From: Caldithrix abyssi DSM 13497 | GTDB lineage: Bacteria; Electryoneota; AABM5-125-24; Hatepunaeales; Hatepunaeaceae | Direction: 5' to 3' | Length of the DNA stretch: 43,221 bases | Assembly: GCA_945865405.1 (NCBI GenBank) | Contig: CAMBDS010000024.1 | Span: 1-43,221, forward strand | Shown: in pieces, positions 24,496 through 31,950 of the stretch | How positions within the stretch are numbered: position 1 is the first letter of the stretch | How the letters are laid out: the number at the start of each line of letters is the position of its first letter | The notes under the pieces: generated by a model | What the model was told of the DNA's origin: nothing | Databases searched by the model: none | The model's input: the letters and a program-made list of their open reading frames with translations, nothing else | Position numbers and translations under genes: made by a program

Positions 24496-27083
24496 TACTT
24501 CATTAAAACTAATTTACGAACAGCCACCTTCGATTCCGATTCGAGTCGCACCAGATAAACCCCCGCCGGACAATCTGATGCATCCCAGACAACGGTCCTG
24601 CGATCCCCCCCTGCTATTGCAGGGGGGGTAGGGGGGGTAATTTTTCCTCTTTTCGAATATCCGTACCCGTCCATCAAATCCACCACCACCCGCCCGGAAA
24701 GGTTGTAGATGCGTAGCCCGGCTTCCCCGAAGCCGGGAGTGAGAGTGAAAGTGATCGTCGTGCTGGAGTTGAACGGATTTGGGCTTACACTCAGGAGGAC
24801 AGGCGTCCCTGCCTGTCCAACCTCTTCATCATCCTTGACCCCATTCGGAACCCCCCTTCCGGTAAGTGAGACACTCACATTTCTCTGCCCACAATGAACA
24901 ATCAAATCGCTGGCATACTCCCGGCTCGTGTCTGGCCTGAAGGTAACATAAAGCGCCGCCGAATTACCCGCTCCAATCTCTAACGCTTCTCCTAAATCAC
25001 ACCAAAAGCCAGACCCGGTAAAAGACAGGCTGTCGATCACCACTATCTTATCGGCTTGATTCGAGAGAACCAACTCCCACGTTACAATTGAGTCAGTCGT
25101 TACCTCGCCAAAATCGTGACTTTCCTCAGACGCTGTAACATTCCACCAACCGGAGATCGCGCCAACGTCGTAGACGCCGATTTCGTCCATATCTGCCGCA
25201 TAAAGGTAACCATCTTTTGCCTCTACCATCTGAGTATTTCCCGGTGTATCGATGGTGCCAATTAATGCGGGGCGGGTTGGATCTTCAATCGAATAGGCGT
25301 AGATTCCACGATAGCCACATGATAGGTATAGGTTATCATCAGCAATTTCAATTGCCTTCACACCGTATGGCGCGTTGAGAGTGCTAAGAAAACGCGGATT
25401 ACTTCTATCTGAAACATCGCAAATTCGGACTCGTCCGACTCCCGGTATATTTGTAACGACGTAGGCGATATCTCCATAAATCACAACTTCATCTGCCAAA
25501 ACCCCTTGATCGAACGGCAACACACCCAAAATTTGTAAGTTTCTGGGATCGTCTCGATTATAAATTTCGAGACCATCTTGAATGTCGCAGACATAAGCAT
25601 GGTGCTCATCAAGGGCAATGCCTCCATTGGTTCGATCCTCTTGATGAACAACCACGTCGATCATCTCTGGGTTTTCAATATCCGTAATGGAGTAGATCCT
25701 GATGCAACGAGCCACACCAAAAACGATATCGCCATCTATCTCATAATCATCTGCATTGCCGAAGCCGTCGTTAAAATGGTGACGGAACAGAGGTACCGGA
25801 TTTTCGGGGTCTTCAATAGAGAACGCACTGACGGTTCCGTCACACGAAGTGTATAGTCGGTCACCGAACACCTTTAAGCGACCAAATGGTCTGCGAAAAA
25901 AGATTCCATCTTCAAATTCAAGTGTATTGACTAGGTGTGGCGCAGTTGGATTGTCAAGTGAATAAACACGGAGACGATATGAGGATCCAAAACTCCCGTT
26001 CCAAGGCAGCCAATCAACAACGTAGAGAAATCCATCTGTTGCGGTGCATTCTGCAAACCTACCTCGCGGATCGTAAAAGCCAGTCATCCGCACATTTTGA
26101 AGGTCGGAGATATCGAGAATCGAAAGTCCGTAGGTCTGCTCTGCAATAAATGCTTTGGATTCCGTCACGTCAAAATATTTGCCATAGCTCAAATTGTTGT
26201 GCTCGTCATGACGTGGCTTACTAAAATTAAGTATCTGTCTTGGACTAGTAACATCAGAAATATCATAGACAATGAAGCGTCTGCTATGTGACTTGTAAAA
26301 CAAATCGTCCTTTATTAAAAAGCTGGATCCTAGATTCAAGCTGCCTTCCTCAAATGTCCCAAGCAACCGTGGCTCAGCATAATCTGAGAAATCATAAGCA
26401 CCGTCCCCAATTATGATAACATCGTCTTCAGATTTGGCGGCGAATTGTCCAAGCAATGGATTTGGATTGTCATAGCTTACTATTAGGTGGCAATCATGAA
26501 TATCAGCGATGTTCCAAATGAACATACGAGAATCCACATTCATTTCGAGAGCGAGGGTATCGTTATATATGGCAAAACATTCGCATAGGCCTGTCTCAAA
26601 CCGGTCTACAAATTCTGGTTGATTGGGATTGGACACGTTGTAAACGTAAACAAAACTACCCGGCACTTTACTCGGGTAGATAAACGCAAGATCATTATGA
26701 AGAACAATATCACCCGACCCATCATGAAGCTCAACGTTGGCGATTAACTTGGGATCTCTTGGATCATCTGCAAGATCATAAACAATCAAGCCCGCGTATC
26801 CATCGACAAGAAACAGAACGCTGTCACGCAAAGCCAATCCAAGAGCCACACCAGGTGTCGGCAAAATGTTTATTGGGGTCGGCCTTGCCGGATTGGAGAT
26901 GTCCATCACCACAAGCCCGTAGTAGTTTGAACAATAGGCAATCTCATCGTTCAAGACTTTAACGTCATAGTAGGTGCCGGTAATACCGCTGGAACCTACA
27001 CGCGCGATGTTCTCGCCCTCCTGAGCATTTGCATTCGCACTCAGCACAACCAGGGCAAAAACTATGAATTGAAGTTTTTTCAT
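24495..27083 (-). CDS. Secreted LVIVD-repeat protein with T9SS sorting domain
   Basis: This 862-residue protein is read from the ATG at 27083 (KKLQFIVFALVVLSANANAQ, a signal peptide). Upstream in-frame codons only read through a palindromic repeat. About residues 40-650 form LVIVD beta-propeller blades, with repeated MDISNP / YDLADDP / YNVSNP / YSIEDP signatures each followed by a hydrophobic strand. A HYDIN/ASPM-like Ig domain follows (SHDFGEVTTDS to VSLTGRGV), and then the sorting domain (SVSPNPFNSS to VRKLVLMK). Three palindromic elements lie inside the C-terminal 75 residues and add GQAGTP, PGFGEAG and the Pro-rich KRGKITPPTPPAIAGG tract. The function of LVIVD propellers is unknown; the protein is expected on the cell surface. 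A lipoprotein relative is at 7902-9104. Confidence 0.8.
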   Translation of the reverse strand: MKKLQFIVFALVVLSANANAQEGENIARVGSSGITGTYYDVKVLNDEIAYCSNYYGLVVMDISNPARPTPINILPTPGVALGLALRDSVLFLVDGYAGLIVYDLADDPRDPKLIANVELHDGSGDIVLHNDLAFIYPSKVPGSFVYVYNVSNPNQPEFVDRFETGLCECFAIYNDTLALEMNVDSRMFIWNIADIHDCHLIVSYDNPNPLLGQFAAKSEDDVIIIGDGAYDFSDYAEPRLLGTFEEGSLNLGSSFLIKDDLFYKSHSRRFIVYDISDVTSPRQILNFSKPRHDEHNNLSYGKYFDVTESKAFIAEQTYGLSILDISDLQNVRMTGFYDPRGRFAECTATDGFLYVVDWLPWNGSFGSSYRLRVYSLDNPTAPHLVNTLEFEDGIFFRRPFGRLKVFGDRLYTSCDGTVSAFSIEDPENPVPLFRHHFNDGFGNADDYEIDGDIVFGVARCIRIYSITDIENPEMIDVVVHQEDRTNGGIALDEHHAYVCDIQDGLEIYNRDDPRNLQILGVLPFDQGVLADEVVIYGDIAYVVTNIPGVGRVRICDVSDRSNPRFLSTLNAPYGVKAIEIADDNLYLSCGYRGIYAYSIEDPTRPALIGTIDTPGNTQMVEAKDGYLYAADMDEIGVYDVGAISGWWNVTASEESHDFGEVTTDSIVTWELVLSNQADKIVVIDSLSFTGSGFWCDLGEALEIGAGNSAALYVTFRPDTSREYASDLIVHCGQRNVSVSLTGRGVPNGVKDDEEVGQAGTPVLLSVSPNPFNSSTTITFTLTPGFGEAGLRIYNLSGRVVVDLMDGYGYSKRGKITPPTPPAIAGGDRRTVVWDASDCPAGVYLVRLESESKVAVRKLVLMK
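24605..24640. repeat. GC-rich palindrome inserted within the sorting domain
   Basis: CCCCCCCTGC and GCAGGGGGGG form a perfect 10-bp stem around TATT, followed by TA, a 7-G run and TAA. On the minus strand it encodes the TPPTPPAIAGGD stretch that interrupts the sorting domain between its GYG turn and the VVWDASD strand. It is the same class as the aminotransferase inserts. Confidence 0.8.
24713..24737. repeat. GTAG-CCCGGCTTC palindrome inside the sorting domain
   Basis: CCCGGCTTC and GAAGCCGGG flank a CCC loop, preceded by GTAG. An almost identical element (CCCGGTTTC / GAAACCGGG preceded by GTAG) lies between genes at 27744-27767. Here it encodes PGFGEAG in a strand of the sorting domain. Confidence 0.7.
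24797..24818. repeat. GGACAGGC/GCCTGTCC palindrome just before the sorting domain
   Basis: An 8-bp stem with GTCCCT loop encodes GQAGTPV immediately before the SVSPNPFN motif. Its arms and loop resemble the intergenic GACAGACA...TGTCTGTC elements at 24316 and 24409. Confidence 0.65.
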
Positions 27084-27119
27084 ACCCTTAAAATATAGAT
27101 CCTTTACCCCAAAAGCAAA

Positions 27120-27153
27120 TGCAGGGCGTCCCAAAGGTGAGGGATGCCCTGCA
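27120..27153. repeat. Palindrome TGCAGGGC.TCCC/GGGA.GCCCTGCA
   Basis: A 13-bp stem with one G.U pair and an 8-base loop lies directly next to the second copy of the 54-bp repeat. It is 37 bases upstream of the ATG of the LVIVD gene, so it would be in that gene's leader. Confidence 0.7.
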
Positions 27154-27154
27154 T

Positions 27155-27208
27155 ACAGTTTTTGCATCAGGGTGTCCTCACCCTGATGCAAACCAACTAT
27201 TGTTTCAA
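27155..27208 (+). repeat. 54-bp direct repeat, copy 2
   Basis: This is the same hairpin-bearing 54-base sequence as at 24356-24409 (52 of 54 identical). Copy 2 lies between the SnoaL-like gene and the LVIVD gene. Homologous recombination between the copies would delete or excise the LVIVD gene. Confidence 0.85.
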
Positions 27209-27223
27209 TGGGAAGTCAACCCC

Positions 27224-27577
27224 TTACTCCGGCAGATGAACCAGGTAACCCACCAACTTCTTAACCAAGCCGTTTTCCATTTCAAAAACATCGCAGAAAA
27301 CAGCGTGAAGAGGCCCGCCAGCCTTAAACTGCGCTTCGACACTGCCTTCGGCGCATACGATGTTGTTCTCTTCGGTCATTCGCGTAATCTTCACTTTGGG
27401 CATTCCCACGAAAGCGGGATTCTCGATTTCGCCATCGAATTCTTCTTTTCCAAACAGATGAAATCCGCCCGGCATGAGCCATTCGACGTCGTCAGTCAGG
27501 CACGACAGAATCTGAACATGGTCGCTCTTGTTGAATCCGTCGATGAATTTCTCGACGGTAGCTTTGTTAGTACTCAT
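27224..27577 (-). CDS. SnoaL-like / NTF2-fold protein
   Basis: This 117-residue protein has the cone-shaped NTF2/SnoaL fold signature. It has an N-terminal helix (VEKFIDGFNKSDHVQILSCL), DDVEWLMPG and a middle strand (KITRMTEENNIVCAEGSVEA). C-terminal strands follow (LHAVFCDVFEMENGLVKKLVGYLV). Members include polyketide cyclases, isomerases and many uncharacterised ligand binders, so the substrate is unknown. AAGGA lies 7 bases before the ATG at 27577, which supports the start. It is cytoplasmic and has no obvious operon partner; palindromes lie just downstream. Confidence 0.82.
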   Translation of the reverse strand: MSTNKATVEKFIDGFNKSDHVQILSCLTDDVEWLMPGGFHLFGKEEFDGEIENPAFVGMPKVKITRMTEENNIVCAEGSVEAQFKAGGPLHAVFCDVFEMENGLVKKLVGYLVHLPE

Positions 27578-27639
27578 CCCAAGTTCCTTGAAATGTTCTT
27601 ATAAAAGAGGTGGGAACACTCGAAATAGGTCCAATCCTC

Positions 27640-27668
27640 TTGACTTTTGTGATAATATGTCGTATATT
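27640..27668 (+). promoter_or_regulatory. Orphan sigma-70-like promoter
   Basis: TTGACT (27640-27645) and TATATT (27663-27668) are exactly 17 bases apart, the same pair of boxes as the lexA promoter in this window. No plus-strand gene follows within the gap; the next coding sequence is antisense. It may drive a small RNA or be fortuitous. Confidence 0.5.
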
Positions 27669-27743
27669 GTCTGCGTTGATTGTCTGCTAAATAACACAAC
27701 AGTGACCGATCTTTCGATGTGTCACCCATTAATCACACTAACG

Positions 27744-27767
27744 TAGCCCGGTTTCTCCGAAACCGGG
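27744..27767. repeat. GTAG-CCCGGTTTC palindrome
   Basis: A 9-bp stem CCCGGTTTC / GAAACCGGG with TCC loop, preceded by GTAG. It matches the ORF-embedded element at 24713-24737, and GTAGCCCGG recurs in the hairpin at 31893-31923. On the plus strand it is followed by a weak T-rich stretch and could end a transcript from the promoter at 27640. Confidence 0.6.
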
Positions 27768-27902
27768 GTTCACTTTCCCTATTTGTGACCAATGTGACCG
27801 AAATAACACCAAAATCACAAATCGATCACGCCCGTAGCCACTATCCAATAAGCCTTTCCAGACTCCTGTGACTCAGTGATCGATTTTTGATATATCCGTC
27901 CA

Positions 27903-29450
27903 CTAAAACCTTTCCGACACCGACTTCGCTTGCGTGAACAGCAACAGGTAGTCCCGTCCGCCAGCTTTCGAGTCTGTCCCAGACATGTTGAACCCGCCGA
28001 ACGGATGCACTCCGACCAAGGCTCCGGTGCATTTCCGGTTCAGGTAGAGGTTCCCGCAATGAAGCTCGCGTCTGCCACGTTCAAGGTGAGCCCGGTTGCT
28101 AGTGTAAAGTGCCCCGGTCAACCCATATTCGGTTCCGTTGGCGATAGCGATTCCTTCGTCGAAACTCTTGCACTTGATAATTGCCAGCACCGGCCCGAAG
28201 ATCTCCTCACAGGCGATCTTGGCGGTGGGGGGGACGTCGGCTATGACGGTCGGTTCGATGAAGTAGCCTTCTTCGGAGCCTTTCTTTCCACCCGTCAAGC
28301 ATCGCCCGTCTTTCTTCCCCGATTCGACGTACTCCATGATGCTTTTATGCGCCTTGGAGTCGATCACTGCACCCATAAACACGCCATATTCTTCGGGATT
28401 GCCAACTTTAAGCGTCTTGGTTCTGGCGACGACCTTCTCGACAATTGCATCATACACTTTTTCATGGACAATCGCCCTGCTGCAAGCCGAGCATTTCTGT
28501 CCCTGAAACCCAAATGCTGCCGCCACGATTCCTTCTGCCGCCGCTTCAATGTCGCCATGTTCATCAACGAGAATGAAATCTTTCCCGCCCATTTCGAGGA
28601 TTGTTCGCTTAATCCAGATTTGGCCGGGGTTGACTTTTGCGGCGCGTTCCTGAATTCGCAAGCCAATTGCTTTGGAGCCTGTAAAGGCGATCAGGCGGGT
28701 CTTGGGGTGATCGATGATGGTATCGCCGATTGCGCCGCCATCACCCGGAACAAAGTTCAAGACTCCAGCGGGAAGGGAGACCTCTTCCATTACTTCGAAG
28801 AACTTCCAGGCGATGTAGGGTGAGGTCGAGGCTGGCTTAAGGACGACCGTATTGCCAGCGACAATTGCCGCGCTGGTCATGCCTGCCATGATTGCGCAGG
28901 GGAAGTTCCACGGGGGAATTACTGCGCAGACGCCGAGGGGGATGTAATAGAGTTCGTTCTCTTCGCCGGTGTAGGAGGTGACAGGTTGGGGAGATCCGAT
29001 GCGCATCATCTCGCGGGCATAGAACTCAAGGAAATCAATAGTTTCGGCGATGTCTCCATCGGCCTCAGCCCATGACTTTGAGACCTCATAGACCATTACT
29101 GCGGCGAACTCGAACTTGCGACGACGGATACTGGCGGCGGCTTTCAGGAGGTAGCGGGCGCGTTGATCGGGGGAAACGAATCTCCACGATTCGAATGCTG
29201 ACGCGGCAGTTTCAATGGCTTTATTAGCCATTTCGCGATCAACTTTCGAAAAAGTTCCGATGATTTCAGACGTCCGACCCGGGTTGATAGAGTCGAAGGT
29301 TTCGTTCGTGAAGGTCTTAACACCGCCGATGACAACCGGATATTTTTTGCCTAATTCTGATTTGACTTTCTTCAGCGCCTCTTCCATCGCGGTGCGATTT
29401 TCGGGGCGGGAGAAGTCTGTGAACGGTTCATTGCGAAATTCTGGTAGCAT
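27903..29450 (-). CDS. rocA: 1-pyrroline-5-carboxylate dehydrogenase (L-glutamate gamma-semialdehyde dehydrogenase)
   Basis: This 515-residue NAD-dependent aldehyde dehydrogenase has the nucleotide-binding region (FTGSKAIGLRI), the general-base Glu in ILEMGGKDF, the catalytic Cys in GQKCSACSR, and EEIFGPVL. The N-terminal INPGRTSEIIG, the C-terminal CTGALVGVHPFGGFNMSGTDSKAGG and the length are characteristic of the RocA/PruA branch. This branch oxidises glutamate semialdehyde to glutamate in proline and arginine breakdown. No proline dehydrogenase is adjacent, so it stands alone here. The ATG at 29450 gives the family's usual length. Confidence 0.92.
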   Translation of the reverse strand: MLPEFRNEPFTDFSRPENRTAMEEALKKVKSELGKKYPVVIGGVKTFTNETFDSINPGRTSEIIGTFSKVDREMANKAIETAASAFESWRFVSPDQRARYLLKAAASIRRRKFEFAAVMVYEVSKSWAEADGDIAETIDFLEFYAREMMRIGSPQPVTSYTGEENELYYIPLGVCAVIPPWNFPCAIMAGMTSAAIVAGNTVVLKPASTSPYIAWKFFEVMEEVSLPAGVLNFVPGDGGAIGDTIIDHPKTRLIAFTGSKAIGLRIQERAAKVNPGQIWIKRTILEMGGKDFILVDEHGDIEAAAEGIVAAAFGFQGQKCSACSRAIVHEKVYDAIVEKVVARTKTLKVGNPEEYGVFMGAVIDSKAHKSIMEYVESGKKDGRCLTGGKKGSEEGYFIEPTVIADVPPTAKIACEEIFGPVLAIIKCKSFDEGIAIANGTEYGLTGALYTSNRAHLERGRRELHCGNLYLNRKCTGALVGVHPFGGFNMSGTDSKAGGRDYLLLFTQAKSVSERF

Positions 29451-29531
29451 AATTGACTCTTTTGATGAGTTTAGGAATTGATTATTGGAGAGTTGAACGT
29501 GAAATTCTTTTCGTCATTTCCACAATAGATT

Positions 29532-31880
29532 TTACCTCAGTAGTAGAAATGAAGTTGTTTTAACCTGAAAATTTGTCAGTTCTTTCGGTCGAAATTCGAC
29601 GAAATATGAGCCGGACGGGAGGTCTTTGGCGTCGATCGGCATCCTGATATGTCCTACCGGGAAAGCGCCTTGGTGCAGTTGAGAAACTTCCTGACCTAAA
29701 GAATTGTAAAGCTTAAGTGTACCGGAAAATTGGTGCGGAAGATTGAGAAGAAGTGTTACTCCGCCATTCGTTGGAGAGGGAAATGCCGCCATCGAAAAAG
29801 GAGTTGGCAGCAGTCCATGATCAGGGTTAACTCCCTGGGGACATGTTGCGTAAAATATTGTCAGTTTATCGATATTCCAGCCATCTTCCTCGACTGTTGC
29901 ATCTGTATCTATGTGAAAACGAAGCCTTAACTCTGCATCTTCAAGTCCAAGACCAGTGAGATCAATGTACGTTGTATCCCAATCTGACGGGGGAAAGCAG
30001 CTAAATGAGACGAGTGGAATCCATCTGCCGTTTACGACATCGAATGCTTCGACGCGCCCGAAATCTTCACCCGGTTCAAAGTAGGGAATATGAATAATTT
30101 CTATCATTGCAGGATAATCCATTGAGAGAATTACACCTGTTTCGATCATTAACCAAGGCGAGGAATTTGCTTCGTAACTTCCTGTATCGCTTTCAGTTAG
30201 ACAAGATCGACCCCCCCAGTTGGAGATACTCCATTCCCCCACCATGCCCCCTTGTTGCCAGCCATCAAAGTGGTCGAAATCCTCCTCGAAAATTACCTGA
30301 TTACGAACAAGCCTGAGTGTGTCGCTTTCCGGTTTGGCAATCGAAATGTTGAAATAACGCGGTAGGTAGCCATCTGCCCGAAGAAGCATACGATGAAAAC
30401 CCTCTGGAAAAACTATACTTCCGTGACCATCAATTTGATGTTCGGTATGAATCTTCCCCATGTCCGAGAGCAGTGAAATTCTTGTCGAGATCAACTCGCC
30501 TGTTGAATCGTCAAGAAGAGTGAGGGAGAGGGAGTGAGTGGGGAGCTTGGAGAGCGAGATATCGACTACTACATTACCACCCTCTCCGATCTCACATCTG
30601 TCGAGGTCAAATGGTCGATAGCCGGGGTGCTTGATGTGAAGCTCGTACATTCCTTCTGTTACAAGTCTGTCAAATCTACCGTTCAGGGGATCGCAAGTTA
30701 GCGGAGCCAACACTTTCGAAGGCTCGGGCCCAAGCCAAATTTCGGCTGCCAATGGATCTCCCGTTGAGGAGTCGTGAACAATAACCGATATAAGACCAAG
30801 TCCGGCCGGATGAACATCGCCAAGGGCAAGGTCCATTAAGTAAAAGGCTGCTGGTAAATTGTCATCGCGGACTTGAGTCATTACAGAAGAATCGGGATGA
30901 ATATCGGCTCCGACCTCGACCATGTACATCATACAACCAGCAGCTTGGTATGCCCAATCCTGCTCTTGACCGACTCGCAAGGTTGCCCGAACAGGTAGAT
31001 AAGTATTATTAACATTTTGCATCGGAATCAATTCGGCTATTGCAGTGGCAAGCCCGTAAATTGCTCCATCTCCCGGAGGTCTTTTTCCATCCCAGCTCCA
31101 AGGGCCGATGACCAATTCTGCGTTACGACCGGAGCGCGAACTGTGGTAGGAAATGGAATACTGGAACTTGCGGCCAAGCATCAGGTCTCGAAGGCATTGT
31201 GTTTCAGGTTCAGAGAAAGGGGCGGGGCCACGATAATAGTTGAGCGCGTCGTCTAAACCGTTATTGAAAAAGAGGCTATCGCCGCGATCCCAATGCAAGC
31301 CGAAATTGCGATTTAGATCTACGCCAGATGTGTCGCGACCCAAACCACGCAAATATCGAAATTCCCCGTCACCGACATTATCGCGACAGTTTTTTCTAAA
31401 GGTCACATCTATGTTGCGATTAACAATATCCCAGCCATCGGGGTTAAGCGATAGGATAAAATAGAGTTCCAAGCCTTCGATTCGTCTACGGAAAGCATCG
31501 TCGTCACGATTTTCGACAATAATCCTCATCAATTCAAGCACAATCTCAACGCCAATCACCTCTTCGGCGTGAACCTGCCCGATGAAGAGCAGTGCTTGTT
31601 CCGGCTCAATCTCATCTGGATTATCAGAGATCTTTATCAACCAGATCGGTTTGCCAAGCTCCCCACCGTAGCCGATTGTGTCAATGGAAAGGATCTCTGA
31701 CGCACTGTCAAGGAGAGCGAGGATCTCTGACATGCATTCGTCGATATTGTGGAATGCTGGATCGAGCGGAGGTTGCGACAGACTCTTGTCAACCGACATC
31801 ACCAAAGTGAGTAGTAGCACAAGAACTGACAGATAACTGCGACGAAAGATTATGTGATCTCGAACGATATTGAAACTCAA
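29532..31880 (-). CDS. Secreted M14 zinc carboxypeptidase with T9SS sorting domain (paralogue)
   Basis: This protein of about 782 residues parallels the M14 protein at 3567-6053. It has the zinc-binding GQVHAEEVIG, DLNRNFGLHW, a third His in SISYHSSRSG, and a Glu region (YMVEVGADIH). Two carboxypeptidase regulatory-like domains, a jelly-roll-like region (FEEDFDHFDGW to HIDTDATVEEDG) and a sorting domain (AFPSPTNGGVTLLLNLP to TSFLLLR) follow. The frame is open far upstream, but that part lies within the preceding gene and a hairpin. The TTG at 31880 gives a normal signal peptide (IIFRRSYLSVLVLLLTLV). The sorting motif reads PSPTNG instead of PNPFN, a weak but recognisable form. Confidence 0.82.
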   Translation of the reverse strand: MSFNIVRDHIIFRRSYLSVLVLLLTLVMSVDKSLSQPPLDPAFHNIDECMSEILALLDSASEILSIDTIGYGGELGKPIWLIKISDNPDEIEPEQALLFIGQVHAEEVIGVEIVLELMRIIVENRDDDAFRRRIEGLELYFILSLNPDGWDIVNRNIDVTFRKNCRDNVGDGEFRYLRGLGRDTSGVDLNRNFGLHWDRGDSLFFNNGLDDALNYYRGPAPFSEPETQCLRDLMLGRKFQYSISYHSSRSGRNAELVIGPWSWDGKRPPGDGAIYGLATAIAELIPMQNVNNTYLPVRATLRVGQEQDWAYQAAGCMMYMVEVGADIHPDSSVMTQVRDDNLPAAFYLMDLALGDVHPAGLGLISVIVHDSSTGDPLAAEIWLGPEPSKVLAPLTCDPLNGRFDRLVTEGMYELHIKHPGYRPFDLDRCEIGEGGNVVVDISLSKLPTHSLSLTLLDDSTGELISTRISLLSDMGKIHTEHQIDGHGSIVFPEGFHRMLLRADGYLPRYFNISIAKPESDTLRLVRNQVIFEEDFDHFDGWQQGGMVGEWSISNWGGRSCLTESDTGSYEANSSPWLMIETGVILSMDYPAMIEIIHIPYFEPGEDFGRVEAFDVVNGRWIPLVSFSCFPPSDWDTTYIDLTGLGLEDAELRLRFHIDTDATVEEDGWNIDKLTIFYATCPQGVNPDHGLLPTPFSMAAFPSPTNGGVTLLLNLPHQFSGTLKLYNSLGQEVSQLHQGAFPVGHIRMPIDAKDLPSGSYFVEFRPKELTNFQVKTTSFLLLR

Positions 31881-31888
31881 AGGAATGC

Positions 31889-31923
31889 AAAACCGGGCTA
31901 CCCGTTTTCGTCGAGTAGCCCGG
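31889..31923 (-). terminator. Hairpin terminator between two T9SS cargo genes
   Basis: On the minus strand CCGGGCTAC and GTAGCCCGG form a 9-bp stem around a 13-base loop, followed at once by TTTT. It lies 28 bases after the stop of the 1065-aa gene and just upstream of the M14 start. It probably ends most transcripts of the former. Its arm GTAGCCCGG is shared with the palindromes at 24713 and 27744. Confidence 0.65.
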
Positions 31924-31950
31924 CTGTCTATTATTAATACCGGGTCAAGG

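Larger units (their letters stand above)
27578..27902. other. Intergenic region with orphan promoter and hairpin
   Basis: No gene is supported in these 325 bases. They hold a good plus-strand promoter at 27640-27668 that faces no gene, a GTAG-CCCGG palindrome at 27744-27767, and TGTGACC-like words around 27780-27830. The promoter and hairpin together could delimit a transcript of about 95 nt. Confidence 0.5.

Noticed and set aside
27084..27191. N-terminal extension of the LVIVD protein
   Set aside because: It translates palindromic repeats; the signal peptide starts at the ATG at 27083.
27930..28823. A 297-residue plus-strand frame inside rocA
   Set aside because: It is a shadow of a strongly conserved aldehyde dehydrogenase on the other strand.
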